35,076 bases of DNA from Gammaproteobacteria bacterium (GCA_013696315.1 JACCYU010000174.1:1-35076); one strand, 5' to 3'. Shown: positions 16,559 through 26,102, counted from the stretch's first letter. Numbers and translations are program-made. Notes: generated by a model from the sequence alone, not told the origin.

Positions 16559-16726
16559 TTATGTCGGAGCTGGATCACGCTCCTTGGCTGGTTGGCGCAG
16601 AACTATAATGTCGCGAGCGACTTCCAATCGATTATGGCGTTTGTGGCCGTCATCGTCGTCACGGCCGGCGTGGTCTGGATTAACCGCATCGCTTTCATCC
16701 TCATTGACAAGCTGGGAGAACTTTAA
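16559..16726 (+). pseudogene. Short membrane-peptide frame without a clear start, possible gene remnant
   Basis: This lies in the 480-base gap between moeA and fadE. The frame is open from the codon after an in-frame TAA at 16556 and ends at TAA 16724-16726. It encodes a Trp- and Leu-rich start (SWITLLGWLAQNY) and then a strong membrane helix (FVAVIVVTAGVVWINRIAFIL) with a charged end, IDKLGEL. No well-placed start with a ribosome binding site exists; the internal ATG at 16634 would leave only 30 residues. It reads like the C-terminus of a membrane protein, but I cannot name the family. The rest of the gap before it, 16411-16558, holds nothing I recognise. Confidence 0.35.
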
Positions 16727-16816
16727 ATGGAGTGAGTGCCAGTAGCAGCACTGGTGGTTTTCCTCATCGGGATCGGCCTGATTCTCCGCGAGATTGCCGC
16801 GCATAACAAGAATTAG
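16727..16816 (+). pseudogene. Possible 29-codon membrane peptide interrupted by TGA at codon 3
   Basis: ATG 16727 directly follows the TAA of the previous frame and has a GGGAG binding site 8 bases before it. The third codon is TGA (16733-16735). After it the frame continues as VPVAALVVFLIGIGLILRE and ends AAHNKN at TAG 16814-16816, a typical one-helix peptide. TGG to TGA would be a single-base change. Restarting at GTG 16736 is possible but its binding site would be too close. It could be a dead gene, a sequencing error or a rearranged remnant. There is no visible basis for selenocysteine. Confidence 0.35.
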
Positions 16817-16890
16817 CGCCGCGCGCGCGACAGGCGCGTAATCACAATAAAGACCGCTTTTGGCACGCCGAGTCGGCGAGGGAGTGGCAT

Positions 16891-19368
16891 ATGGGGTGGG
16901 TAATCTGGATCGCTGTGATCGCCTCCGGGCTGTTCGCGCTGGCGCGTATCCGCGCGAGTTTGAAGATATGGACTGGCGCGCTGGCGGTTGTGCTCATCGT
17001 GCTGGGCTGGAGCGGTTATCTCGCGTTCCCGCCTGGCGTCGTCCTATGGGGTTTGTGGCTGATTGTGGCCCTGATGAACTTTCCGGGCCCACGGCGCAGT
17101 GCGTTAAGCGCGCCGCTGCTCGATTACGTGCGGCGCGTGTTGCCGCCCATGTCGCAGACCGAGAAGACCGCCATTCAGGCAGGCGGCGTGTGGTGGGACG
17201 CCGAGCTGTTTCAGGGCAATCCGCAATGGAGCAGATTGCTGAACACGCCGGCGCCACGACTCACCGAGGAAGAACAGACATTCATCGACGGTCCGGTGGA
17301 AACGCTGTGCCGAATGCTCGACGACTGGCAGATCACGCACGAATTGAACGATCTTCCGCCTGCTGTCTGGGCGTTTCTTAAAGCGAATCGTATCTTCGGC
17401 ATGATTATCCCGAAATCGTACGGCGGGCACGGCTTCTCCGCGCTGGCGCATTCCACCGTGGTGATGAAAATCACCAGCCGCAGCTGCGCGGCCGCGGTCA
17501 CGGTGATGGTGCCCAACTCGCTGGGTCCTGCAGAGTTACTGCTGCATTACGGCACGGACAAGCAGAAGAATCATTATCTACCGCGTCTGGCGCGGGGTGA
17601 GGAAATTCCGTGTTTCGCCTTGACGGCGCCCACGGCCGGTTCGGATGCCGGCGCGATCCCGGATTTCGGCGTCATCTGCCGAGGCGAATACCAAGGCCAA
17701 ATCGTGCTCGGTCTGCGCCTCACCTGGGACAAGCGCTATATCACCCTGGCGCCGGTTGCCTCCGTGCTGGGGCTCGCGTTCAAGGCCGTCGATCCCGATC
17801 ACCTGCTGGGAGACGCGGAGGAACTGGGCATCACCTGCGCACTGATTCCGACCGATACACCGGGTGTGAATATCGGCCGGCGTCACAACCCGCTGGACAC
17901 CGCATTCCAGAATGGTCCGACTTCCGGGCGCGACGTTTTCATACCGATGGACTGGATCATCGGCGGTCAGGCGCAAGTCGGGCGCGGCTGGGCGATGCTG
18001 ATGGAGTGTCTGTCGGTGGGTCGCGGTATCTCGTTGCCAGCGCTGGGCACGGGTCTTGGCAAGCACGCCAGCCGCTATGCGGGCGCATACGCCGCCGTGC
18101 GCAAACAGTTCGGACTTCCGATCGGCCACTTCGAAGGCGTGGAGGAAGTGCTGGCGCGCATCGGCGGACTGACCTACATGATGGACGCCGCGCGCCTGCT
18201 CACCGCTGCGGCGATCGATGCCGGTGAAAGGCCGTCGGTGGTGTCGGCGATCGTCAAGTATCACAACACCGAGGCCATGCGCCAGGTGATCAACGACGCC
18301 ATGGACATTCACGGTGGGCGCGGCATTTGTCTGGGCGCGCGCAATTATCTCGCCTCCGGCTACAAGTCTACACCAGTCAGCATCACTGTGGAGGGCGCGA
18401 ATATCCTCACGCGCGGCCTGATCATCTTCGGGCAGGGCGCGCTGCGCTGTCATCCTTATCTGGTGCGCGAGATGGACGCGGCCTGCGATCCGGATCGCGA
18501 GGCGGGCTTGGCCGCGTTCGATCTGGCGTTGTTCTCGCATCTGGGTTATGGCGTGCGCAACGCCGCGCGCGCGCTGCTTTACGGGCTGACCGGGGGCCGG
18601 CTCTCGCCGGCGCCGGTGGCTGCGCCGACCGCGCGTTACTATCAACACGCGGCGCGTATGAGCGCGGCCTTTGCCGTAATCGCGGATGTGGCCATGCTGC
18701 TGATGGGCGGCGCGCTCAAGCGCAAGGAAAAACTGTCCGGGCGTTTCGCCGATGCGCTCGGCTGCCTGTTTCTCTTATCCGCCGCGCTCAAGCGTTTCGA
18801 GGATACCGGCAGGCCGCGGGCGGACCTGCCGCTGGTGGAATGGGTCGCCCAGTATTGTCTCTATCGCGTACAGGACGCGCTGGACGGCGTGCTGCGCAAT
18901 TTTCCGTCGCGCGTGCTCGGCGTGTTGCTGCGTGTGCTGGTGTTTCCGCTGGGGCGACGATTTCGTTATCCGGCCGATCCGCTGGGCACCGAAATCGCCA
19001 ATCTGCTGCTGACACCGTCCGCTGCCCGCGATCGCCTGACCGCGGGCATTCATATCTCGTCGGATTCCAAAGATGCGGCGGGGCGCGTCGAATACGCGCT
19101 GCAACAAACGACGGCTATCGCGCCCGTGGAACACAAACTGCGCGCCGCGCTCATCAAACCACCGTCGTATGGCTACGGCGACGAATGGCTTCATGCGGCC
19201 GTTGTGAGTGGCATCATCACCACCGCCGAGGCCGCGCAGTATCGCACCGCGCAGCAGGCTGTCATGGACGCTATTCAGGTGGACGATTTTCCGCAGACCC
19301 TGGGCGCAGATGCGCAAACGCTGGCGCAAGCGTCACGTCCGGCATATTCGGAGCAGGCACGGTCATGA
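16891..19368 (+). CDS. fadE: Acyl-CoA dehydrogenase, FadE type
   Basis: This 825-residue enzyme is close to the size of E. coli FadE. The N-terminus has two or three membrane helices (residues 4-65), which attach it to the membrane. An acyl-CoA dehydrogenase core follows: the helical N-terminal domain, a middle domain with CFALTAPTAGSDAG, and the C-terminal helical domain. The base Glu501 lies in TVEGANILTRG, followed by the FadE-type FGQGALRCHPY. A FadE-specific C-terminal domain of about 300 residues (DUF1974) ends the protein. It makes trans-2-enoyl-CoA from saturated acyl-CoA with FAD. The start is supported by GGGAG seven bases before the ATG. Its stop overlaps the next start (ATGA), and it opens the beta-oxidation operon. 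Confidence 0.96.
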   Translation: MGWVIWIAVIASGLFALARIRASLKIWTGALAVVLIVLGWSGYLAFPPGVVLWGLWLIVALMNFPGPRRSALSAPLLDYVRRVLPPMSQTEKTAIQAGGVWWDAELFQGNPQWSRLLNTPAPRLTEEEQTFIDGPVETLCRMLDDWQITHELNDLPPAVWAFLKANRIFGMIIPKSYGGHGFSALAHSTVVMKITSRSCAAAVTVMVPNSLGPAELLLHYGTDKQKNHYLPRLARGEEIPCFALTAPTAGSDAGAIPDFGVICRGEYQGQIVLGLRLTWDKRYITLAPVASVLGLAFKAVDPDHLLGDAEELGITCALIPTDTPGVNIGRRHNPLDTAFQNGPTSGRDVFIPMDWIIGGQAQVGRGWAMLMECLSVGRGISLPALGTGLGKHASRYAGAYAAVRKQFGLPIGHFEGVEEVLARIGGLTYMMDAARLLTAAAIDAGERPSVVSAIVKYHNTEAMRQVINDAMDIHGGRGICLGARNYLASGYKSTPVSITVEGANILTRGLIIFGQGALRCHPYLVREMDAACDPDREAGLAAFDLALFSHLGYGVRNAARALLYGLTGGRLSPAPVAAPTARYYQHAARMSAAFAVIADVAMLLMGGALKRKEKLSGRFADALGCLFLLSAALKRFEDTGRPRADLPLVEWVAQYCLYRVQDALDGVLRNFPSRVLGVLLRVLVFPLGRRFRYPADPLGTEIANLLLTPSAARDRLTAGIHISSDSKDAAGRVEYALQQTTAIAPVEHKLRAALIKPPSYGYGDEWLHAAVVSGIITTAEAAQYRTAQQAVMDAIQVDDFPQTLGADAQTLAQASRPAYSEQARS

Positions 19369-21740
19369 AAGATTACACACGCCAAATCCGCCGCGCCGCG
19401 GTGCTGGGCGCCGGCGTCATGGGCGCGCAGATCGCCGCGCATCTGGCCAACGCCGGCGTGCCGGTATATTTGTTCGACCTGCCGGCCGATGGCGACGACA
19501 AGAACACCATCGCCAGAAAAGGCGTGCTGGCTCTGCTCAAGCTCAAGCCCGCGCCACTGGCCAACACCGCCACGGCTGCCGCCATCGAGCCCGCCAATTA
19601 CGAACAGCATCTAGCGCGGCTTGCCCACTGCGATCTAGTAATCGAGGCTATCGCGGAAAAGCTGGAATGGAAGCACGATCTGTATCGAAAGATCGCGCCC
19701 TGCTTAAATGAAAACGCGTTACTCGCGACCAACACGTCGGGCATCGCCATCGCGACGCTCGCGGAATCCCTGCCGGATTCTTTGCGCGCGCGATTTTGCG
19801 GCGTGCATTTTTTCAATCCGCCGCGCTACATGCCTCTGGTGGAGCTGATCGCGCACAAAAGCACGGGCGACGCAACGCTCGACGTGCTCGAAGGCTTTCT
19901 TACGACGACACTGGGCAAGGGCGTGGTGCGCGCCAATGACACACCCGGCTTCATCGCCAACCGGGTGGGCGTGTTCGCCATGCTGGCGGTAATTCATCAC
20001 GCCGAGCGCTTAAATCTGCCATTCGATCTGGTCGATAAATTAACCGGCGCGGGCATCGGTCGCCGCAAGAGCGCGACCTTCCGCACCGCGGACGTGGTCG
20101 GCCTGGATACGTTCGCGCACGTGGTTCGCGGCCTGGCGGCAGTTACGCCGGACGATCCATGGGCGGCGTGTTACCGGGTGCCGGCCTGGGTGGACAAACT
20201 GATCGAAAAAGGCGCGCTGGGCCAGAAAACAGGCGTCGGTGTTTACGCCAGGGCCGGCCGCGATATCCAGGTGCTCGATCTTGAAAATAAGACGTATCGC
20301 AGAGTGCGGTCGGCGCTGGACGATCGCGTACGCAATATGCTCGAAGAGCGAGACCCCGCGCGGAAATTTCAGGCGCTGCTCGCACTCGATCACCCCCAGG
20401 CAGACTTTCTGCTCGCCATTCATCGCGATCTGTTTCACTTCTGCGCCGTACACGTAGCGGAGATCGCGCCTACCGCGCGGGATATCGATGTCGCCATGCG
20501 CTGGGGTTATGGCTGGCAGCTTGGGCCCTTCGAGATGTGGCAGGCGGCCGGCTGGCGCGAGGTGAGGCAGTACATTCAGGATGGTATCGCAGCGGCCCAC
20601 ACCTTGAGTGCCGCGCCGTTGCCGGACTGGGTTACTGACCCTGCGCGGACGGCGGTCCACGACGCGCACGGCTCGTGGTCCGCGTCCGAAGGTGACGCGA
20701 CGCCGTCGGTGAGTTACCCGGTTTATCGCCGCCAGGTATTCCGTCAGCGCGTGCTGGGGGAACCGGAACCGCGCTGGGAGACGGCGTACGAGACCGACGC
20801 AGTGCGCCTGTGGCACATGGGCGACGACTTGGCCGTGCTGGGCTTCAAGACACGGCTGCATGTCATCGGCGCGACAGTGCTGGAAGGCGTACAGGCGACG
20901 CTAGCCATCGCCGAGCGCGATTTCAAGGCGCTGGTGCTGTGGCAGACCGAGCCGCCGTTCTGTGCCGGCGCCAATCTGCGCGAATTGACTGAGGCAGCTC
21001 TTGCGGGCCGCTTCGATGACATCGAGGCGCTGGTGGAGGAATTTCAGCGCGCCAGCCTCGCGCTGCGTCATTCGATGATCCCGACCGTGGCTGCTTGTCA
21101 GGGTCTGGCGCTGGGCGGCGGCTGCGAATTCCTGCTGCACTGCGACCGCACGGTCGCGGCGCTGGAAAGCTACATTGGCCTCGTCGAGGTCGGCGTGGGC
21201 CTGATTCCCGGCGGCGGCGGTTGCAAGGAAATGGCGATGCGCGCGGCGGACGCGGCGCAGGGTGGCGATCTGCTGCCGTTTCTAGCCCGTTACTTCGAGC
21301 GGGCGGCCAAGGCGATGGTCGCCGCCAGCGCCGCCGAGGCGCGCGACTGGAATTACCTGCGCTCGGCCGACAAGATAATTTTGAATCCGTACGAATTGCT
21401 GCACGTCGCGAAGTCCGAAGCGCTGGCGCTATACGAGTCCGTATATCGTCCGCCACTGCCGCGCAACGATATCCCCGTGGCCGGCGCGCCCGGCATCGCT
21501 ACCTTGCAGGCACAACTGGTGAACATGCTGGAAGGCGGCTTCATCTCGCCGCACGACTACGAGATCGTGCGGCGGTTGGCGTACGTAATGTGCGGCGGGG
21601 AAGTGACCGCGGGCACAAGGGTCAGCGAGCAATGGCTGCTCAAGCTCGAACGCACGGCGTTCATGGAGCTGCTGCGGATGGAAAAGACGCAGCAACGCAT
21701 TTTGCATACGCTTCGGACTGGGAAGCCGCTGCGGAATTAG
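19365..21740 (+). CDS. 3-hydroxyacyl-CoA dehydrogenase / enoyl-CoA hydratase fusion, domains in reverse order to FadB
   Basis: This is a 791-residue fusion. The NAD-binding site GAGVMG (residues 15-20) opens the dehydrogenase half, with catalytic His148 in VHFFNPPRYMPLVELI. The dehydrogenase C-terminal domains extend to about residue 430. The enoyl-CoA hydratase half begins near residue 480. Both catalytic Glu residues are present, in LALGGGCEF (near 582) and GLVEVGVGLIPGGGG, and the CoA-binding PPFCAGANLRE is intact. E. coli FadB and FadJ have the hydratase first, so this belongs to the separate reversed-order family. It should hydrate enoyl-CoA and oxidise L-3-hydroxyacyl-CoA. The long open frame before 19365 is an antiphase shadow of fadE; the ATG overlaps the fadE stop. 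Confidence 0.93.
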   Translation: MKDYTRQIRRAAVLGAGVMGAQIAAHLANAGVPVYLFDLPADGDDKNTIARKGVLALLKLKPAPLANTATAAAIEPANYEQHLARLAHCDLVIEAIAEKLEWKHDLYRKIAPCLNENALLATNTSGIAIATLAESLPDSLRARFCGVHFFNPPRYMPLVELIAHKSTGDATLDVLEGFLTTTLGKGVVRANDTPGFIANRVGVFAMLAVIHHAERLNLPFDLVDKLTGAGIGRRKSATFRTADVVGLDTFAHVVRGLAAVTPDDPWAACYRVPAWVDKLIEKGALGQKTGVGVYARAGRDIQVLDLENKTYRRVRSALDDRVRNMLEERDPARKFQALLALDHPQADFLLAIHRDLFHFCAVHVAEIAPTARDIDVAMRWGYGWQLGPFEMWQAAGWREVRQYIQDGIAAAHTLSAAPLPDWVTDPARTAVHDAHGSWSASEGDATPSVSYPVYRRQVFRQRVLGEPEPRWETAYETDAVRLWHMGDDLAVLGFKTRLHVIGATVLEGVQATLAIAERDFKALVLWQTEPPFCAGANLRELTEAALAGRFDDIEALVEEFQRASLALRHSMIPTVAACQGLALGGGCEFLLHCDRTVAALESYIGLVEVGVGLIPGGGGCKEMAMRAADAAQGGDLLPFLARYFERAAKAMVAASAAEARDWNYLRSADKIILNPYELLHVAKSEALALYESVYRPPLPRNDIPVAGAPGIATLQAQLVNMLEGGFISPHDYEIVRRLAYVMCGGEVTAGTRVSEQWLLKLERTAFMELLRMEKTQQRILHTLRTGKPLRN

Positions 21741-21757
21741 ATTTCACAGGCACTTCC

Positions 21758-22216
21758 ATGCGCCGATTAGCTTATCTGACACTTCTAACATCCGCTTGTA
21801 CGATGGGGACCACCTTCGACGCGCGGAATGAATCATATGTTGACACGGGGGATGAACCATTTGTTTTTGTATCACTTTGCTCTTTAATTACTGATCCAGA
21901 TAAATTCCACAAGAAGAATGTTCGCCTAATCGCGGTACTTGACTTGCAGGCTGAGGGCGACAAGCTGTGTTTGCATAAGGAAGACGTGAAATATGGGGCT
22001 ACTTCAAAACTACCTTTCGGTCAGCATTGACTCTAAACAACGTGAGGCGACGTACGAGAGCCTCTTAAAATATGAACAAGGACTAATGTCGTGATGGATG
22101 GTGCTTTTCACAAAGATGGTTACGGTGGTGTCTTTGCGGGTTCAATAAGGGGCGTTCGACAGATTCGTGGGTGGGGGTCTACGGAACGTTGGCGCCTGAG
22201 ATTACATTATCGGTAG
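21758..22216 (+). pseudogene. Small gene broken by two opposite frameshifts
   Basis: An ATG at 21758 opens a short hydrophobic, possibly lipoprotein-like N-terminus (LTLLTSACTMG), followed by FVFVSLCSLITDPDKFHKKN and LCLHKEDVKYG. This frame stops at 22028. The homologous-looking sequence seems to carry on in the next frame from about 22014 (SIDSKQREATYESLLKYEQG, to TGA 22092) and then again in the first frame from about 22088 (VVMDGAFHKDGYGGVFAGSI) to TAG 22216. The pattern of a short SLITDP segment, then a GAF-type ending on AGSI, resembles small secreted proteins of unknown function. The stretch is clearly lower in GC than the fad genes on both sides. I read it as a recently decayed insertion into the operon; assembly errors are the alternative. 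Confidence 0.55.
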
Positions 22217-22265
22217 CAACTGGATGGACGTATTTTGCCGGAGCTAGATTTTTGGGAAGCATGCG

Positions 22266-23468
22266 ATGAATAAGCAAACCCAGGATGCCTACGTCGTTAA
22301 TGCACTGCGCACGCCGGTAGGCAAGGCGTCTCGTGGAATGTTCGCGACGACGCGGCCGGACGATTTACTCGCGCACGTCATTCGCGGTCTGCTGGCGCGC
22401 TATCCGCAACTGGACAAGCGCCTGATCGGCGATGTCATCGTCGGCTGCGCGATGCCCGAGGCCGAGCAGGGCATGAACGTTGCGCGCATCGCGCTGTTGC
22501 TGGCGGGGCTGCCGGATTCAGTGCCGGGGGTTACGGTCAACCGTTTCTGTGCGTCGGGCCTGCAGGCAGTCGCCATGGCGGCGGATCGTATTCGTCTGGG
22601 CGAGGCGGACATCATGCTTGCGGCGGGTACCGAGAGCATGAGCCTGATACCCATGATGGGTAACAAGATCGCCTTCAATCCGCGCCTGTTCGCTGGTGAC
22701 AGCGACGTCGGCATCGCCTACGGCATGGGCACCACCGCCGAGAAGGTCGCCGTGCGCTGGAAGATCAGCCGCGAGGCACAGGATGAATTTGCCCTGGAGA
22801 GTCACAAGCGCGCGCTGGCCGCCATTGGGACCGGCGAATTCAGCGACGAGATCCTGCCATACGAGGTGACACGCGCGCTTCCCGATATGGCGCAAGGCGT
22901 GGTTAGCATCCAGCGCCGTGAAGTGGACATCGACGAAGGTCCGCGCGCGGATTCCACCATCGAAGGCCTGGCCGCGCTGCGCCCGCTGTTCGCCGTGCAC
23001 GGCAGCGTCACGGCCGGTAACAGCTCTCAGATGAGCGATGGCGCCGCGGCGGTGCTGCTGGCGAGCCAACGCGGCCTGAAGATGCTTGAAACTTCGCCCG
23101 TGGCGCGTTTTCTGGGTTACGCGGTCGCCGGGGTTGCGCCGGAGGTGATGGGCATCGGTCCGATCGAGGCGATCCCGAAGGCGCTGAAGCTGACCGGTAT
23201 CAACCAGAATGCGCTGGACTGGATCGAACTCAACGAAGCGTTCGCGGCGCAAAGTCTTGCCGTGATCGGCGAACTGGATCTGGATCGCGCGAAGGTCAAT
23301 CCACTGGGCGGCGCGATCGCGCTGGGACATCCGCTGGGCGCGACCGGCGCGATCCGCACCGCCACCCTGATCCACGGACTCAAGCGCCATGGACTAAAAT
23401 ATGGAATGGTGACCATGTGTGTAGGCACCGGCATGGGCGCGGCCGGCGTATTCGAGGCCATCATGTAA
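22266..23468 (+). CDS. fadA: Acetyl-CoA C-acyltransferase (thiolase)
   Basis: This 400-residue thiolase performs the last step of beta-oxidation, splitting 3-ketoacyl-CoA with CoA. The acylated Cys is in [11 protein letters not shown] (near residue 95). [21 protein letters not shown] with the catalytic His, and the proton-donor Cys in [14 protein letters not shown] are all intact. The start is supported by GGGAAG shortly before the ATG. It lies 49 bases after the decayed gene and 43 bases before the acyl-CoA ligase, within the fad cassette. Whether it favours long or short chains cannot be read from the sequence. Confidence 0.95.
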   Translation: MNKQTQDAYVVNALRTPVGKASRGMFATTRPDDLLAHVIRGLLARYPQLDKRLIGDVIVGCAMPEAEQGMNVARIALLLAGLPDSVPGVTVNRFCASGLQAVAMAADRIRLGEADIMLAAGTESMSLIPMMGNKIAFNPRLFAGDSDVGIAYGMGTTAEKVAVRWKISREAQDEFALESHKRALAAIGTGEFSDEILPYEVTRALPDMAQGVVSIQRREVDIDEGPRADSTIEGLAALRPLFAVHGSVTAGNSSQMSDGAAAVLLASQRGLKMLETSPVARFLGYAVAGVAPEVMGIGPIEAIPKALKLTGINQNALDWIELNEAFAAQSLAVIGELDLDRAKVNPLGGAIALGHPLGATGAIRTATLIHGLKRHGLKYGMVTMCVGTGMGAAGVFEAIM

Positions 23469-23511
23469 CATCACGCTGGTCAACGATTGGTATGGCGGAA
23501 GTACTAAGGTT

Positions 23512-25209
23512 ATGGAAAAGGTATGGCTCAAGTCGTATCCCGCTGGTGTGGCCGCCGAGGTTGACGTCAGTGAATTTGGATCGGTCGCCGAGCTGATCGA
23601 AAAGAGTTGCCAGCGGCACGGGAAGCGCCCCGCCTTCAGCAACATGGGCGCGACCTTGACTTACGTCGATATCGATCGTCTTTCCGCACGGTTCGCGGCA
23701 TATCTCCAGCAGGATTTGAAGCTGGCAAGAGGCACGCGCGTGGCGGTGATGCTGCCGAATCTGTTGCAGCATCCGGTGGCGACGTTCGGCATTCTGCGCG
23801 CCGGACTGGTGGTGGTGAACGTCAATCCGCTTTGCAGCGCGCGCGAGTTGCAGCACATGCTCGGAGACTCCGGCGCGACCGCTATCGTTATTCTCGAAAA
23901 CTTCGCGCATGTGCTGGCGAAGGTACGGCCAGCCACCGTGATCGAGCATGTGATCGTTACACGCATGGGCGATTTGCTGCCGTTTCCGAAATCGGTGCTG
24001 GTCGATTTCGTGGTCGATAGGATCAAGCGACTGGTGCCGCCTTACCAGCTTGCCGGCGCGGTCAATTTTGTGCGCGCACTCAAAGCGGGCAGGCGGCTGT
24101 CGCTGATGAAACCTCCGCTGCAACCTCAGGACACGGCTTTTCTGCAATACACCGGCGGCACCACCGGCCTGTGCAAGGGCGCGGTGCTAAGTCACGGCAA
24201 CATGGTCGCCAACACGCAGCAGGCCGCCATGTGGTTCAGAACGGTGCTGGAAGAGGGCGGGGAATCGGTGATCACCGCACTGCCGCTTTATCATATCTTC
24301 GCGCTGACGGCCAACTGTCTGTTGTTCGTCAAGATCGGCGGTCACAACCATCTGGTGACCAATCCACGCGACATGCCCGGCTTCGTGAAACTGCTGCGCG
24401 GACTGAAGTTCACTTTCATCACCGGCGTGAATACGCTTTACAACGGCCTGCTCCATACGCCGGGCTTCGAGCGTATCGATTTCTCGCATCTCAAACTCGC
24501 GATCGGCGGCGGCATGGCGGTGCAGGCCGCGGTGGCGGAACGCTGGCAAAAGGCCACCAGCGTGGTGCTGCTGGAAGGCTACGGCCTCACGGAGACCGCG
24601 CCGGTGGTGTGCATAAATCCGGTGGATCTCAAGCAGTTCAGCGGATTCATCGGGCTGCCGGTGCCGTCGACCGAGGTGTCGGTGTGCGACGAGTCCGGTA
24701 TCGAAGTCGCGTCGGGCGAGGCCGGCGAGCTGTGCGTGCGCGGCCCGCAGGTGATGCAGTGCTACTGGAACCGACCCGAAGAGACTGCGAGGGCGATCAG
24801 CGCGGACGGCTGGTTTCACACGGGCGACATCGCCACCATCGACGCACGCGGATTCGTGCGCATCGTCGATCGCAAGAAGGATATGATTCTCGTGTCCGGC
24901 TTCAACGTCTACCCTAATGAGGTCGAGGCGGCGGTGGCCGCGCATCCCGGTGTGCTGGAAGTCGGCGTGATCGGTGTGGCGGACGACGCCTGCGGCGAGG
25001 CGGTCAAGGCCGTGGTCGTGAAAAAGGATCAAGGTCTGACGGCCGAGGCCCTGCGTGTGCATTGCAAGGAGCAGCTGAGCGCCTACAAAGTGCCGAAATT
25101 CATCGAGTTCCGTGCCGAGCTGCCCAAGACCACGGTGGGCAAGATACTGCGGCGCAGCCTGCGGGACGAGCAGGTGGACACGCAGTCGCGCGTGGCGGAA
25201 CACGCGTGA
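23512..25209 (+). CDS. fadD: Long-chain fatty acid-CoA ligase
   Basis: This 565-residue AMP-forming acyl-CoA synthetase activates fatty acids for the preceding enzymes. The phosphate-binding loop is YTGGTTGLCKGAVLSH near residue 213. The later motifs are LLEGYGLTETAPVVCINP, WFHTGDIATIDARGFVRIVDRKKDMI (hinge Asp/Arg region) and the catalytic Lys in TTVGKILRRSLRDE close to the C-terminus. The length matches E. coli FadD (561). ATG 23512 gives the family N-terminus (MEKVWLKSYPAGV). As last gene of the cassette it completes a full pathway from free acid to acetyl-CoA. Confidence 0.95.
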   Translation: MEKVWLKSYPAGVAAEVDVSEFGSVAELIEKSCQRHGKRPAFSNMGATLTYVDIDRLSARFAAYLQQDLKLARGTRVAVMLPNLLQHPVATFGILRAGLVVVNVNPLCSARELQHMLGDSGATAIVILENFAHVLAKVRPATVIEHVIVTRMGDLLPFPKSVLVDFVVDRIKRLVPPYQLAGAVNFVRALKAGRRLSLMKPPLQPQDTAFLQYTGGTTGLCKGAVLSHGNMVANTQQAAMWFRTVLEEGGESVITALPLYHIFALTANCLLFVKIGGHNHLVTNPRDMPGFVKLLRGLKFTFITGVNTLYNGLLHTPGFERIDFSHLKLAIGGGMAVQAAVAERWQKATSVVLLEGYGLTETAPVVCINPVDLKQFSGFIGLPVPSTEVSVCDESGIEVASGEAGELCVRGPQVMQCYWNRPEETARAISADGWFHTGDIATIDARGFVRIVDRKKDMILVSGFNVYPNEVEAAVAAHPGVLEVGVIGVADDACGEAVKAVVVKKDQGLTAEALRVHCKEQLSAYKVPKFIEFRAELPKTTVGKILRRSLRDEQVDTQSRVAEHA

Positions 25210-25383
25210 GCGCCCCATTGCCCGACGCGTCGCTTTGTCGATCATTGGGGATAGCTCGCGTCAGCCTGAACTCGGCAGGCCGCACGGCGCAAACAGGCGT
25301 GATACCGCCGCCACACGCGTAGTTTCGGAACAAAGCGCCATGTCGTCAGTCCGACCCTGATATCACTGCCGGAGATTCGCCCC

Positions 25384-25956
25384 ATGCGGATTTCTCACCG
25401 ACTTGCCATAAATCTCCTTATAATCCTTGCCGTTTTTGCACTGACATATCCGTTCGCGACCAGTGCGCTTGACGTTTACAAGTGGACTGACGGCGACGGC
25501 GTAGTGCATTACAGCGAGTCGCGCCCGCGTGCCGGCGCGGGCGATGTCGCCTCGCTCAAGACTTTTGAAATCGCTAACGAGCGCAGTCCTGGCGATGCCG
25601 AGGCGAGTCGTTACCGATCCATGCTGGACGTGGCCGAGCGGCTGGAGCAAAGCCGCTTGGCAAGGGAGCGGACGCGCGCGATACGCGATGCGCGTCAGGA
25701 TCAACTCCCTGCAGGGACGCCGCGTTACGCCGAGGATAACATGAGCTACCGGGGCATTTACCCTTACGCGTCAGGCTACTACCGCCCGCATTATCCGCAT
25801 CACCCTCAGTTGTACCTGCCCCGGTCCAACTACGATCACTCGCCCTGGCCGCTCAATCGCGGAAGCTTTGTCCCGGATGTCCGGCAGCGCGCTGATTCGT
25901 ATAACCCCGCCGCCCGCGCCCGCGCGCAAGGCGGCGAGGCGATTCGAGCACCGTAG
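25384..25956 (+). CDS. DUF4124-domain secreted protein
   Basis: This is a 190-residue protein. The first 29 residues are a signal peptide (hydrophobic LLIILAVFALTYPF, cleavage likely after TSA). DVYKWTDGDGVVHYSESRP directly after it is the DUF4124 signature, a small domain common at the N-terminus of periplasmic proteobacterial proteins with no settled function. A charged helical stretch follows, and the C-terminal third is rich in Tyr, Pro and His (YYRPHYPHHPQ) and is likely unstructured. The start has a GGAG site nine bases upstream. It stands alone between fadD and kup. Confidence 0.8.
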   Translation: MRISHRLAINLLIILAVFALTYPFATSALDVYKWTDGDGVVHYSESRPRAGAGDVASLKTFEIANERSPGDAEASRYRSMLDVAERLEQSRLARERTRAIRDARQDQLPAGTPRYAEDNMSYRGIYPYASGYYRPHYPHHPQLYLPRSNYDHSPWPLNRGSFVPDVRQRADSYNPAARARAQGGEAIRAP

Positions 25957-26063
25957 ATCTTAGTGACTTCGCACCGTCGCCCTGGCAGAGATACGCGGCG
26001 ACCGATCTCGATATAGCACCTGAGGCCCCGCATCGTACTTGCGCATCGTGGCGCCGCCACTTA

Positions 26064-26091
26064 CCTTATGCGCTAGTTACTTCGCATAAGG
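26064..26091 (+). promoter_or_regulatory. Perfect 9-bp inverted repeat covering the kup ribosome binding site
   Basis: CCTTATGCG at 26064-26072 and CGCATAAGG at 26083-26091 are exact reverse complements with a ten-base loop. The right arm supplies most of the AAGGA (26088-26092) that serves the GTG start at 26103. In RNA the stem would hide the ribosome binding site; in DNA the same sequence could be an operator. The geometry is seen; the regulatory role is inference. Confidence 0.55.
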
Positions 26092-26102
26092 ACAGAACAG
26101 TC

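Noticed and set aside
16733-16735. TGA read as selenocysteine
   Set aside because: No SECIS-like hairpin is evident just after it and the peptide is not a selenoprotein type; a mutation or sequencing error is simpler.
17578-18648. 356-codon open frame antisense to fadE
   Set aside because: Shadow of a GC-rich gene; composition is not protein-like and fadE is intact.
18327-19364. Long open stretch in front of the fusion gene, in its frame
   Set aside because: It is the alternate frame of fadE. The fusion protein has its nucleotide-binding motif 15 residues after ATG 19365, and that ATG overlaps the fadE stop.
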